Origin: DATAYA01 sp963754235
GTDB lineage: Bacteria > Pseudomonadota > Alphaproteobacteria > Acetobacterales > Acetobacteraceae
Assembly: GCA_963754235.1 (NCBI GenBank)
Contig: CAVWFK010000024.1
Span: forward strand, 1-64,000
Length of the DNA: 64,000 nt
Direction: 5' to 3'
The position numbers and the translations under genes were made by a program. Below the pieces are notes generated by a model, which ran no database searches, was not told the origin of the DNA, and saw only the letters and a program-made list of their open reading frames with translations. Positions 27,526-36,190 of this stretch are shown here, one piece after another. The first letter of the stretch is position 1. Each line of letters starts with the position of its first letter.

Positions 27526-27627
27526 GAGGACCTGCTCGTCGAGGTATCAAAGCTCGCCCGCGAGGGCCGCTTCGATTACTTCCTCGTGGAGTCGACGGGG
27601 CTTTCGGAGCCGCTGCCCGTCGCGGAG
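27523..27627 (+). pseudogene. fragment of a CobW/COG0523 G3E-family GTPase gene
   Basis: Thirty-five codons read REDLLVEVSKLAREGRFDYF then LVESTGLSEPLPVAE. This is the Walker B-like block of COG0523 metal-chaperone GTPases ('ESTG.SEP.PV'). Nothing on either side continues the protein. It is a short piece of foreign or rearranged DNA at the edge of the mosaic region, antisense to the tail of the beta-propeller gene. Confidence 0.7.
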
Positions 27628-28262
27628 CCTCGCCTGGGCCGGCGGACGGTCCTCAGCTTGCCGCTCCTGCCTCCTCCGCAGAAGAACTGATCGCCGCCAT
27701 CGGACTCGAGCCCCGAAACGCCCACTCCGGGCGGCATCTCGAGCCTCTCCAGGACCTCTCCCGTTCGAGGATCGACTTGCCTCAAATCGCTCTCGTCACC
27801 TTCCCACGTGCCGTGCCAGAGCTCTCCGTCGATCCAGGTGACCCCGGTGACGAAGCGCTTGGACTCGATCGTGCGCAGAATCGCCCCTGTTTGGGGATCG
27901 ACTTGATGGATCTTCCGGTCCCGATATTGCCCCACCCAGAGCGTTCCTTCGGCCCACGTGAGCCCCGAGTCACCGCCGCCGCCGGGCGCCGGGATCGTGG
28001 CGAGCACACGGCCGGTCTTCGGATCGATCTTCTGGATGCGATCCTCGGCGAGCTGAAACAGGTGCTGGCCGTCGAAAGCCGTTCCTGCATGTGCGGCGAC
28101 ATCGATCGAGCGCAGCGTCTTCCCGCTCGCAGGATCGAAGGCGCTCAGCTTGTCTCCGGACGCAAACCAGACTTGCTGGCCGTCATACGTGACTCCGTTC
28201 ACGCGGTCGGCACCCGGAAAGGGTCCATACTCATGGAGGATTTCGGCTGCAGATCGTTTCAT
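27576..28262 (-). CDS. beta-propeller protein of the glutaminyl cyclase-like/Vgb type
   Basis: 228 residues, cytoplasmic (no signal peptide). It has repeated blades such as RVNGVTYDGQQVWFASGDKL, LFQLAEDRIQKIDPKTGRVL, GLTWAEGTLWVGQYRDRKI and GVTWIDGELWHGTWEGDESD, the pattern of glutamine-cyclotransferase-like proteins. Enzymatic role unproven. The family-like sequence ends near RTVRRPRRG; the last about 16 residues are read from the antisense of the CobW fragment, so the 3' end is recombinant. The ATG lies 11 bases beyond the regulator's original stop codon, now separated from it by the IS630 insertion. Confidence 0.75.
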   Translation of the reverse strand: MKRSAAEILHEYGPFPGADRVNGVTYDGQQVWFASGDKLSAFDPASGKTLRSIDVAAHAGTAFDGQHLFQLAEDRIQKIDPKTGRVLATIPAPGGGGDSGLTWAEGTLWVGQYRDRKIHQVDPQTGAILRTIESKRFVTGVTWIDGELWHGTWEGDESDLRQVDPRTGEVLERLEMPPGVGVSGLESDGGDQFFCGGGRSGKLRTVRRPRRGSATGSGSESPVDSTRK

Positions 28263-28275
28263 GCTTCCATTCCTA

Positions 28276-29532
28276 GACCAGCGATTCCATGAATCCGACC
28301 AGTTGTAGGGGATTCCCGTGACACCGTCAGATATTGTATGGGGTGGCCGGTCAGCACAAGGATGGTCGTGATGGCGGCGCCGCGCAGGGTGGTGGAGATC
28401 AGCATCGGAGCGGATGAGCTGGCAGCGCTGCAGTCGATCGCGCGATCGCGGAGGGAGCCGGCGAGCCGGGTGGAGCGGGCGCGGATACTGCTGCGCTATC
28501 GTGACGATCCGTCGAGCTATGCGGTCGGGGCGGCGATTGGGGTGACGCACCAGACCGTGCAGCGATGCCTCGAACGGGCGGCGAAGTTCGGCGTGCTGGC
28601 CGCGCTGGACGACAGCCCGCGCCCGGGCAAGGAGCCGCAGATCACGGCGGAGGCCCGTGCCTGGCTGGTCTCGCTCGCCTGCCAGAAGGCCAAGGATGTC
28701 GGGTATCCGCATGAATTGTGGACGACGCGGCTGCTGGCCCGCCACGCCCGCGAGCACGGTCCGGCAGCCGGCCATCCCTGCCTGGTGTGCATCGCCCAAG
28801 GCACGGTCTGCAAGATCCTCGCTCGGGACGAGGTGAAGCCACATAAGGTGCGCTACTACCTGGAGCGGCGTGATCCGGCTTTTGAAGAGAAGATGGCCGA
28901 GGTGCTGTGCGTCTATCAGGAAGTGGCCGTGTTGCGCGCCGAGGAGGGAGCGGCATCGAACGTGGCAATCATCTCCTATGATGAAAAGCCGGGCATCCAG
29001 GCGATCGCCAACGTCGCCCCGGACCTGCCGCCGGTGGCGGGCGAGCACGCCAGCTTCGCGCGCGACCACGAATACAAGCGCCATGGCACGTTGAGCCTGT
29101 TGGCTGGCATCGACCTGCTGACAGGCGCGGTCCACGCCTGCGTCGAAGATCGCCATCGCTCGCGCGAGTTCGTCGCGTTCCTCAAGAAGCTTGACGTTGC
29201 CTATCCTGCCGACACTGCGATCAAGATCATCCTTGACAATCACTCCGCCCATATCTCCAAGGAAACCAACCAGTGGCTCGCCGCGCAGCGCAACGGCCGC
29301 TTCAGCTTTGTCTTCACGCCCAAGCACGGCTCCTGGCTGAACCTGGTGGAAGGGTTCTTTTCCAAGATGGCGCGTTCGCTCCTCCGCCATATCCGCGTCG
29401 CTTCAAAGGCAGAACTTAAGCAGCGCATCTTGGCTTATCTCGACGACCTCAATCGCGATCCGGTTGTCCACACCTGGTCCTACAAACTCAAACCCGCGGC
29501 ATGATACGAGTTGATCCATGGAAACGCTGGAC
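28276..29532 (+). mobile_element. IS630-family insertion sequence, complete
   Basis: 1257 bp. Terminal inverted repeats: left begins GACCAGCGATTCCATGAATC, right (reverse complement) begins GTCCAGCGTTTCCATGGATC, 17 of 20 identical. TA dinucleotides flank both ends (28274-28275 and 29533-29534), the TA target duplication typical of the Tc1/mariner-IS630 group. One transposase gene inside. Joining the flanks restores a regulator gene ending in TAG and a downstream start 11 bases later. Confidence 0.93.
28371..29504 (+). CDS. IS630 family transposase
   Basis: 377 residues from ATG 28371 (ATG 28362 also possible). N-terminal helix-turn-helix: AVGAAIGVTHQTVQRCLERA. Catalytic DDE residues: Asp in AIISYDEKPGIQAI, Asp in KIILDNHSAHISKET, Glu in KHGSWLNLVEGFFSKMAR. 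These motifs are complete and the frame is open, so the element may be active. It moves by cut-and-paste into TA dinucleotides. Confidence 0.95.
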   Translation: MAAPRRVVEISIGADELAALQSIARSRREPASRVERARILLRYRDDPSSYAVGAAIGVTHQTVQRCLERAAKFGVLAALDDSPRPGKEPQITAEARAWLVSLACQKAKDVGYPHELWTTRLLARHAREHGPAAGHPCLVCIAQGTVCKILARDEVKPHKVRYYLERRDPAFEEKMAEVLCVYQEVAVLRAEEGAASNVAIISYDEKPGIQAIANVAPDLPPVAGEHASFARDHEYKRHGTLSLLAGIDLLTGAVHACVEDRHRSREFVAFLKKLDVAYPADTAIKIILDNHSAHISKETNQWLAAQRNGRFSFVFTPKHGSWLNLVEGFFSKMARSLLRHIRVASKAELKQRILAYLDDLNRDPVVHTWSYKLKPAA

Positions 29533-30752
29533 TAGTCACTGGGTAGTGGACCGGGGAGTAACAAGGTTGTCGTGAATCCCGGCACGGGCCGGGTCATCCA
29601 ACGACGCGCTCGCCCGCGACCAAACGACTGCACCTTGCCTGCTGCCGCAAGCCCGTCGAGTGCCCGCTGCGCGGTGCGCTGGCTGGCGCCAAGCGCAAGC
29701 GCCAGGGCCGAGCTCGACCACGACTCACCATCGGCAAGGAAGGCGAGCACCGCCGCATGCCGCTCTTCGACGGGCCGCGCCAACACAACGACCTCGCGTG
29801 CGCGCCGCGGCGCCAGCGCAAACCCTCGCTTCGTCGCGCTCACGCCGGCCAGCGTCCGCAGCACCGTGCGAAGCCGCCCGACCTCGACCCGCAACCGTGC
29901 GCGGTGCGATTCATCGGCACGCTTCGCTCCGAATGCCCGCGCCACGAGCGTGTCCCTCGGCACGTCTCCCGGCCACGCTTCGCTCAGCGCGCGTGCGAGC
30001 GCGAATAACACCGGGCGCCTTGCGAGCGAGACCACCGTGTCTGCGTCACGCACGACATGACGGCACGCGTCCACGACGAACGCTTTCGACGCCAGCAACG
30101 CTTCGACGTCCCTGAGCAGGAGAGGTCGCTCCTCGCCACGCGCAATCAGGCGCGCCGCGGGGGTGTTCAGCACGAGAGATGCGCTTTCGACTTCTGCCGT
30201 CAGCGCGGGGATACTTGCGTGGCGCGCGGCGCGCTCGGCCCGAGCGAGCGCAGCGCGCGCCGCCTTGGTCCGGAGGCGCCGCATCGCGATCCCCGCAACC
30301 ACCAGCTCGTGGGCGGCCCTCGACGCGGGCGGGAAGGGCGCGGGGTCGAGCTGCGCGAGCGTACGCTCGGCCTCGTCGAGGCGCCCGATCAGGAGGAGGC
30401 GCCGGACCTCAAGATATCGTGCGTGCGCGGCGTTCACCAGGTCGCCGTGCTCTTCGAGCGTCGCCCGCGCAGCGTCGAGCGCCTTCGCAGGCCAGCCTAG
30501 ATCGCGCGAGACGAGCGCGATCTCGGCCTCCGCGACGACGCACCGCGCGCGGGCCACGGCCTCCTTCGGACCGAAGGCACGCGCGGCCCTTCGCAGGAGT
30601 GCCTTCGCCCGAACGAGATCGCCGAGCTGCGCCATCGCGATGCCTCGAAGTGCCAGCGCAGGCGCGTCGTCGCGCAGGGCGACCCGCTTCAATGCGCCGA
30701 GGGGATCGCCCGCCGCGAGCGCACGCGCCGCGGCCGTGATCAGCGAGTCCAT
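29532..30752 (-). CDS. TPR-containing helix-turn-helix transcriptional regulator
   Basis: 406 residues. The N-terminal about 170 residues are alpha-helical repeats (ALRGIAMAQLGDLVRAKALL). The middle contains a winged-helix-like part (RARLRVEVGRLRTVLRTLAG then VSATKRGFALAP, like OmpR/SARP effector domains). The C-terminus has a second HTH (LALALGASQRTAQRALDGLA, then GRGRARRWM). Probably a DNA-binding regulator of the neighbouring genes. It is divergent from the DUF899 gene with 85 bases between, and upstream of the beta-propeller gene. Its TAG stop is the target site of the IS630 insertion, so the protein itself is intact. Lower similarity to other genes here suggests transfer. Confidence 0.7.
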   Translation of the reverse strand: MDSLITAAARALAAGDPLGALKRVALRDDAPALALRGIAMAQLGDLVRAKALLRRAARAFGPKEAVARARCVVAEAEIALVSRDLGWPAKALDAARATLEEHGDLVNAAHARYLEVRRLLLIGRLDEAERTLAQLDPAPFPPASRAAHELVVAGIAMRRLRTKAARAALARAERAARHASIPALTAEVESASLVLNTPAARLIARGEERPLLLRDVEALLASKAFVVDACRHVVRDADTVVSLARRPVLFALARALSEAWPGDVPRDTLVARAFGAKRADESHRARLRVEVGRLRTVLRTLAGVSATKRGFALAPRRAREVVVLARPVEERHAAVLAFLADGESWSSSALALALGASQRTAQRALDGLAAAGKVQSFGRGRARRWMTRPVPGFTTTLLLPGPLPSD

Positions 30753-30837
30753 CGGAATCCCGCCACACTTGTCACTCCCGCCGTTCGATACCCCGGCACT
30801 AAGTCCATCTCACGACCCACGAACGGAGAGAAGAACG

Positions 30838-31602
30838 ATGACGACACACATGACCGGGACACGCGAAGAGTGGCTGGCAGCGCGGCTCGATCTGCTCGAG
30901 GCAGAGAAGGAGCTCACGCGGCGCAGCGACGAGCTGGCGCGGCGGCGGCAGGAACTGCCGTGGGTTCGGATCGATAAGGAGTATCGGTTCGAGACCGACG
31001 AGGGAAGCGCCTCGCTGGCAGACCTGTTCCGAGGCCGCTCGCAGCTCCTCGTCTATCATTTCATGTTCGGGCCCGACTACACGGCGGGGTGTCCGTCCTG
31101 CTCGGCGATCGCGGACGGGTTCAACGGCTCCGTCGTCCATCTGGCGAACCACGACGTCACGCTTTCGGCGGTGTCGCGGGCGCCGCTTGCGAAGCTGCAG
31201 GCGTTCAAGCGGCGGATGGGGTGGACGTTCCCCTGGGCCTCCTCGTTCGGCGGCGACTTCAACTTGGATTTCAACGTCCACGTCACCGAGGAGCAACAGC
31301 GCGAGGGAGGCATCGAATACAACTACCGGCGCGGCGGCCACAGGATGGACGCGATAGAGGTGCCGGAGCCCGTCGCCCGGATCGCGGCCATGTGCGGAAC
31401 CGACAGGTCCACCTTCACGCGCGAGCGGCCGGGCATGAGCGCGTTCGTGCGCGAGGACGGCGTCGTCTACCACACCTATTCCACCTATGCGCGCGGACTG
31501 GACGGAACCTGGGGCATGTACCAGTGGCTCGACCGCGCCCCCAGGGGGCGCAACGAGAAGGGCATCTGGTGGCGCCACCGCGACATGTACGACCAGCGCT
31601 GA
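30838..31602 (+). CDS. DUF899 family thioredoxin-fold protein
   Basis: 254 residues. Thioredoxin-like family of unknown function with the signature RSQLLVYHFMFGPDY, a CPSCS cysteine pair (GCPSCSAIADGFNGSVVHLA), and the C-terminal block TYARGLDGTWGMYQWLDRAP then GRNEKGIWWRHRDMYD. No signal peptide. The ATG at 30838 follows GAGAGAAG. Immediately followed by a DUF2182 gene, and divergent from the regulator, an arrangement suggesting a small horizontally acquired operon under that regulator. Confidence 0.88.
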   Translation: MTTHMTGTREEWLAARLDLLEAEKELTRRSDELARRRQELPWVRIDKEYRFETDEGSASLADLFRGRSQLLVYHFMFGPDYTAGCPSCSAIADGFNGSVVHLANHDVTLSAVSRAPLAKLQAFKRRMGWTFPWASSFGGDFNLDFNVHVTEEQQREGGIEYNYRRGGHRMDAIEVPEPVARIAAMCGTDRSTFTRERPGMSAFVREDGVVYHTYSTYARGLDGTWGMYQWLDRAPRGRNEKGIWWRHRDMYDQR

Positions 31603-31610
31603 GGGAAGCC

Positions 31611-32399
31611 GTGGTATCCATGGCTTCCGAGCGAGCCTTCTTCGGCGTCTCGGCGCTGCTCTTCGCCGCCAGCGCGGCAGTGACGTTCGTCTTGTGCGCG
31701 TCCATGTCGGCGATGGGCGAGATGCCGATGCCCGGCGGCTGGACGATGTCGATGACGTGGATGCGGATGCCCGGACAGACGTGGCCCGGCGCCGCGGCGT
31801 CGTTCCTCGGCACGTGGGTCGTGATGATGGCAGCGATGATGCTGCCATCCTTGGTGCCGATGCTGTGGCGCTACCGCCAGGCCGTCGGCAGGACAGGCGA
31901 GACGCGCCTGGGTCGGCTGACGGCGCTGGTGGGCCTGGGTTACTTCTTGGTGTGGACCGTGTTCGGAATGGCCGCGTTCCCGCTCGGCGTCGCACTGGCG
32001 GCGGTCGAGGTGCAGCAGCCGGCGCTGGCGCGCGCCGTTCCGATCGCGATCGGCGGGGTTGTCCTGATCACCGGCGCGCTCCAGTTCACCGCGTGGAAGG
32101 CGCGTCACCTTGCCTGCTGCCGGGAGGCCCCGGGGCGCGGCCGTACGTTGCCGTCCGATGTCGGCACGGCCTGGCGACACGGCCTGCGCCTCGGCCTCCA
32201 CTGCAGCCACTGCTGTGCCGGTCTGATGGCGATCCTCCTGGTCATCGGGGTCATGGACCTTCGCGCGATGGCTGTCGTGGCGGCAGCCATCACCGCCGAA
32301 CGTCTCGCACCGGCCGGTGATCGCACCGCGCGAGCCATCGGGGCCGTCGTCGTCGGGGCAGGGTTATTTCTGATCGGGCGAGCAGCCGGGATCGGATGA
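31611..32399 (+). CDS. DUF2182 family integral membrane protein
   Basis: About 260 residues with six to seven hydrophobic segments. Family signatures: WVVMMAAMMLPSLVPMLWRY (Met-rich), FTAWKARHLACCR, and GLRLGLHCSHCCAGLMAIL with clustered Cys and His that suggest metal binding. Several family members are annotated as metal-binding membrane proteins; the role is unknown. The start is either GTG 31611 (better spaced from GAGGGAAG) or ATG 31620. It begins eight bases after the DUF899 stop, so the two are cotranscribed. Confidence 0.85.
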   Translation: MVSMASERAFFGVSALLFAASAAVTFVLCASMSAMGEMPMPGGWTMSMTWMRMPGQTWPGAAASFLGTWVVMMAAMMLPSLVPMLWRYRQAVGRTGETRLGRLTALVGLGYFLVWTVFGMAAFPLGVALAAVEVQQPALARAVPIAIGGVVLITGALQFTAWKARHLACCREAPGRGRTLPSDVGTAWRHGLRLGLHCSHCCAGLMAILLVIGVMDLRAMAVVAAAITAERLAPAGDRTARAIGAVVVGAGLFLIGRAAGIG

Positions 32400-32457
32400 C
32401 GCATCCGCATCGCAGAAACACGAAACTGGCCGAGTGCCTCCGTCGCATGCTCCAGCA

Positions 32458-32487
32458 CGGCTCTATTCGCTCTACGTGAACGCCCAG
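32458..32487 (+). pseudogene. tail remnant of an SMP-30-like gene
   Basis: Ten codons read RLYSLYVNAQ, matching the C-terminus of the SMP-30 gene at 27376 (SLYSLYVNTQ). No other part of the gene is recognisable here. It may mark the far side of an insertion, with the 27.4-32.4 kb mosaic lying between two SMP-30 tails. Confidence 0.35.
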
Positions 32488-32649
32488 AGGCGGCGGGGGC
32501 TGAACCCGCCGAGACCCTGGCCGGCTCCCCGAGCGCCGCCGCGGCACGCTTCGGTTGTGTGATGTAGATCACACCCGCAAGACGGGAAGTGCCGTATCGT
32601 CCTTGCGCATGCGGAACGCCTCCGCAATGCCGTCAAGGGAGTGGGTGCA

Positions 32650-35385
32650 GTGACGCGAATTCCGAGTGGGCAGCAAAGCCGGGTCACGCATGATGCCCCA
32701 TCTGGGGCCATCCGGACGTGGTTCGACCTCGACTTCCATCCCGCCTCGAAGGCGGGTGACCCACCCCAAACCGTGGCCCGCAACGTCCTGGCCGACAGCG
32801 CCGATCTGTTCAAGTGGAAGCCGGACCTGCCCGATATCGCCCAGCACCCGGTGATCGCCGGCCCCGGATCGAACTCGGTCCGCTTCGCGCAGACCTTCAA
32901 GAACCTGCCCGTGGATTCCAGCGACATCGTAGTCAATCTCGATGTCGCCGGCCGAGTGACCTCGATCTACAACAACTACCACTACGACATCCCGGCGGCA
33001 CTCAATCCGAAAAGCGTCAAGCTGACCGAGGCGGAAGCCCGTCGGATGGCGGAGGCGCTGCTGGCCGAACGCAAGCCAGGCGAGGTGAGGCAGGCGCTGG
33101 TAGTCTATCAGTATCACCACGTCGTCAATGGTACCGGCAAGCCCACGCCTAGCCCGGCGCCCCGCGCCCAAGTGCTGGCGAGGTTCGCCACCCAGCAGGC
33201 GGACGCCGCCGTCCAGGGATTTCGCCCCCACCCGGGACAGTACTTTCTTGCCTGGGACATCCGCCTGCAAACCGCGAACCCGCGCGGCGCATGGCGCGTG
33301 CTGATCGACGCCGCCTCTCGCCACGTTCTGAACGTGATCGACCTCGCGCAGTACGATGCCGGCACCGCGCAGGTGTTCGACCCCAACCCGATCGTCACCG
33401 GCGGTGACATCACCCTGCGCCACAGCTCACCGGCCGCGACGATCAACGCGCAGCGCGCCAACGTCAGCGTGGACAACCTCAATCCGCCCGCCGGTGGCAA
33501 CTATGACCTGCACGGCAGCTACATCCACATGCAGGAGGAGGAGGCCCCAACGGTCGCGGAGCCGGCGAACACCACCGCTACGTTCGATTATTCCTGGGAC
33601 GACAACAAGTTCCTGGACGCGATGGCCTATTTCCATCTCAACCGGTTCCAGGAATACGTTCAGACCACGCTCGGTGTGACAAATGCGGCGAACTACTCGA
33701 TCCCGGTCGATCCGCAGGGATTGAGCGGCGTCGACAACTCGCACTACGTGCCGGGCGGCAGCGGCACCGGCTACATCGCGTTCGGCGGTGGCCTGCAGCC
33801 GATCCCGGGCAGCAACCCGATCCCGGATGCGGCCGACGCGATGGTGGTGCTGCACGAATACGGTCATGCGATTCAGGACAATTCGAACCCCAATTTCGAC
33901 AACCCGCCGAGCGGCGTGGGGGAGGGCTGGGGCGACACGCTGGCGGCCGTCTATTACGACGACAAGCACGCCAACCCGGCTGCCACGCGCGGGTTCATGA
34001 TGTCGTGGGACTCGGAGATGGGCACCGGCTCCTGGCCCGGCCGCCGCTACGACGTGAGCTGGCTGTTCGACGGGCCGGAATACGCCAATGCGATCGCGAC
34101 CGACAACCACATCGCCGGCCAACTCTGGTGCGCCACGACCTTCGAGCTGTACCGCAAGCTCGGCGGCAATTCGGTGTATGCCGGCGCGAAGGCGGGCGGC
34201 CGCGACCTGCTCCTGCGGTACCACCTACAGGCCAATTTCAATGTGCCGGCCAGCGGCTGCACTGCCGCGCAGATGGGCCAGCAGATCGAGGCGGCGGATT
34301 CCAATCTCGGCGGCTGGCGCTATGCCAACGGCCTGCACAAGAAGGTGATCTACGACACGTTCCGCCGCCGCCACCTCAGCGGCTATCCGGACAAGACCGT
34401 GGACGTCTACATCAACGACGGGCGGCAGGGCGGCTACGGCTCGCTCTCCGGCAACGACTTGTTCACCGAGCGGCTGTGGCTGGACACTTGGTGGGAGACG
34501 CAGGACATCTGGGTGAAGGTCACGCCGTATCCGGACGCCGCATCGCAGCAGGCCGGCGATCCGGGCGATCATCAGGAACCGCCGGTGGGCAGCACCGCCT
34601 ATCTCTACGTGCGGGTGGGGAACCGCGGCACCGACGCGGCCGGCTCCGGGCCGGTGGTGGTGAAGGCGTTCCACGCCGATCCCGGCATCGGCCTCACCTG
34701 GCCGGAAGATTGGAACCCAATGGACACGCCGTCGATCAACGTGGCGAACGTGCTGCCGGGGGTGGCGAACCACGTCGTCGTCGGACCGTTTCCGTGGACG
34801 CCCACGGTTGTGGGGCACGAATGCGTGCTCGCGGTCGTCGAATGCGGCAATGACCACGCGGTGACGCAGGACCTGCTAGCCAGCGACCACGTATCGGACG
34901 GCGACCTGGTGCCGTTCGACAACAACGTGGCACAGCGCAACCTGAACCCCACGCCGGCCAAGACCGGCGGCAAGTACCGCTTCGTGGTGCGAAACCCGTT
35001 CGACGTGCGCAAGACGATGGAGCTGCTGATCCAGAGCACGTTGCCCGAGGGATGGCGCTGGCACGTGCCGCAGCAGCGGATCGCGCTTGGCCCGCGCGAG
35101 CGGAGCTGGGTGGATCTGACGATCGACCGCGCCTCGGGTCCGGCGGTAACGCGCTTCGATACGCCCTCGCAACTCCAGATCACCGGCGTGATCGACGCGA
35201 GGCCGATCGGCGGCATCACGTTCTACCTCGCGCCGCCCTCTGCCTTCCCGAAGCCGCACGACCGCGACCACGACCGCGACCGCGACCGCGACGATCTGCG
35301 CGATCTGCTGTCGCTCGACATCCCGTGGAGACATTGCGCCGTCGAGGGCGAGATCGACATCCGCCTGCGGTTCCGCAAGCCGTAA
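32650..35385 (+). CDS. M36 (fungalysin)-like zinc metallopeptidase
   Basis: About 911 residues. The N-terminal half resembles a fungalysin/thermolysin propeptide (FAQTFKNLPVDSSDIVVNL, then PEP-SY-like AEARRMAEALLAE). The catalytic motif is AMVVLHEYGHAIQDNSNPNF (H-E-x-x-H zinc ligands), with the distal glutamate in GVGEGWGDTLAAVYYD. The C-terminal part looks like beta-sandwich domains, then a low-complexity HDRDHDRDRDRDD stretch. No clear signal peptide is visible, so export is uncertain. GTG 32650 is chosen over GTG 32641 because AAGGGA at 32634 is correctly spaced only for the former. Confidence 0.82.
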   Translation: MTRIPSGQQSRVTHDAPSGAIRTWFDLDFHPASKAGDPPQTVARNVLADSADLFKWKPDLPDIAQHPVIAGPGSNSVRFAQTFKNLPVDSSDIVVNLDVAGRVTSIYNNYHYDIPAALNPKSVKLTEAEARRMAEALLAERKPGEVRQALVVYQYHHVVNGTGKPTPSPAPRAQVLARFATQQADAAVQGFRPHPGQYFLAWDIRLQTANPRGAWRVLIDAASRHVLNVIDLAQYDAGTAQVFDPNPIVTGGDITLRHSSPAATINAQRANVSVDNLNPPAGGNYDLHGSYIHMQEEEAPTVAEPANTTATFDYSWDDNKFLDAMAYFHLNRFQEYVQTTLGVTNAANYSIPVDPQGLSGVDNSHYVPGGSGTGYIAFGGGLQPIPGSNPIPDAADAMVVLHEYGHAIQDNSNPNFDNPPSGVGEGWGDTLAAVYYDDKHANPAATRGFMMSWDSEMGTGSWPGRRYDVSWLFDGPEYANAIATDNHIAGQLWCATTFELYRKLGGNSVYAGAKAGGRDLLLRYHLQANFNVPASGCTAAQMGQQIEAADSNLGGWRYANGLHKKVIYDTFRRRHLSGYPDKTVDVYINDGRQGGYGSLSGNDLFTERLWLDTWWETQDIWVKVTPYPDAASQQAGDPGDHQEPPVGSTAYLYVRVGNRGTDAAGSGPVVVKAFHADPGIGLTWPEDWNPMDTPSINVANVLPGVANHVVVGPFPWTPTVVGHECVLAVVECGNDHAVTQDLLASDHVSDGDLVPFDNNVAQRNLNPTPAKTGGKYRFVVRNPFDVRKTMELLIQSTLPEGWRWHVPQQRIALGPRERSWVDLTIDRASGPAVTRFDTPSQLQITGVIDARPIGGITFYLAPPSAFPKPHDRDHDRDRDRDDLRDLLSLDIPWRHCAVEGEIDIRLRFRKP

Positions 35386-35430
35386 GGCGCGGCGCGAGGG
35401 ACGGTCGGAGGGTAGGGCCCGCGCGCCGAT

Positions 35431-35853
35431 CTATTCGAGCGCGGGCCCCTCGCGGGCCGTCTTGGCGAAGCGCGGCAAGCCGTCGGCGAGATGCACCCAG
35501 GCAAGCTGCTCCTCGACGTAGACGTGGGCTTTCGGCGCAAGGTTGTTGGGGTCCTCGAAACCGGGCACAAACAGATGGATCTCGTCGGGCCAGCGCTCGC
35601 CCTCGAAGCTCACGGGCGAGCCGCAGCGCCGGCAGAAGCGTCGGGTGACGCCGGGGGAAGAGTGGTACGCGCCGGGCGCTTCACCGGTCCACTCGACCGC
35701 GGTGACGGCGTATCCGGCGTATGTGGCGAACGCCGCGCTGGTGGCGCGGCGGCAGCTCTCGCAGTGGCAATGGGCGACCCATTTCGGCTCGCCGCGGGCC
35801 ACGAATCGCACCTGACCGCACAGGCACCGTCCCTTCCGCTCAATCGTGGTCAT
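35431..35853 (-). CDS. GFA family (glutathione-dependent formaldehyde-activating-like) protein
   Basis: 140 residues with the zinc-binding cysteines of the family: GRCLCGQVRF, CHCESCRRATSAAF and TRRFCRRCGSPVSF. These bind structural zinc in the Gfa/CENP-V fold. The name reflects a disputed activity that adds formaldehyde to glutathione; true substrates are unknown. ATG at 35853. It lies four bases from the following hypothetical gene's stop and is probably in one operon with it. Confidence 0.9.
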   Translation of the reverse strand: MTTIERKGRCLCGQVRFVARGEPKWVAHCHCESCRRATSAAFATYAGYAVTAVEWTGEAPGAYHSSPGVTRRFCRRCGSPVSFEGERWPDEIHLFVPGFEDPNNLAPKAHVYVEEQLAWVHLADGLPRFAKTAREGPALE

Positions 35854-35856
35854 GCG

Positions 35857-36168
35857 TCAGCGCATCCCCCCAAACACCTGCCGGTCCCGGTTCTCCCGCA
35901 TCAGCATCGAGAACCCCGGAACACCCTCGAACCCCAGCCCGCGCGGCGCTCCGCCGTCGGGGTCGGCTACCACCTTCGCATATGCCGCGGTGCCGAATTT
36001 CTCCCACTTCCCGGCCGGCTTCTTGACCTCCAGGTTCACCACCGTCGCCTTGAACACCAGCCGCACGATCGCCTCCTTGGGCGAGGATGGCTTGGTCAGG
36101 CTCGGGCAGCCAGCGATCATCTGCCAGCCATTCGCCAGCGCCCAGGCCGTCAGTTCCTGCTGGTCCAT
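35857..36168 (-). CDS. conserved hypothetical protein
   Basis: 103 residues from an ATG at 36168 preceded by AGGATGCTC: MDQQELTAWALANGWQMI then KEAIVRLVFKATVVNLEVKK and PAGKWEKFGTAAYAKV. I do not recognise a named family. The middle segment is predicted to be beta-rich. A truncated copy lies at 27378-27525, showing that the gene has been duplicated or exchanged. Upstream of the GFA gene on the same strand. Confidence 0.7.
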   Translation of the reverse strand: MDQQELTAWALANGWQMIAGCPSLTKPSSPKEAIVRLVFKATVVNLEVKKPAGKWEKFGTAAYAKVVADPDGGAPRGLGFEGVPGFSMLMRENRDRQVFGGMR

Positions 36169-36190
36169 GAGCATCCTCCTGGTCGGCTTT

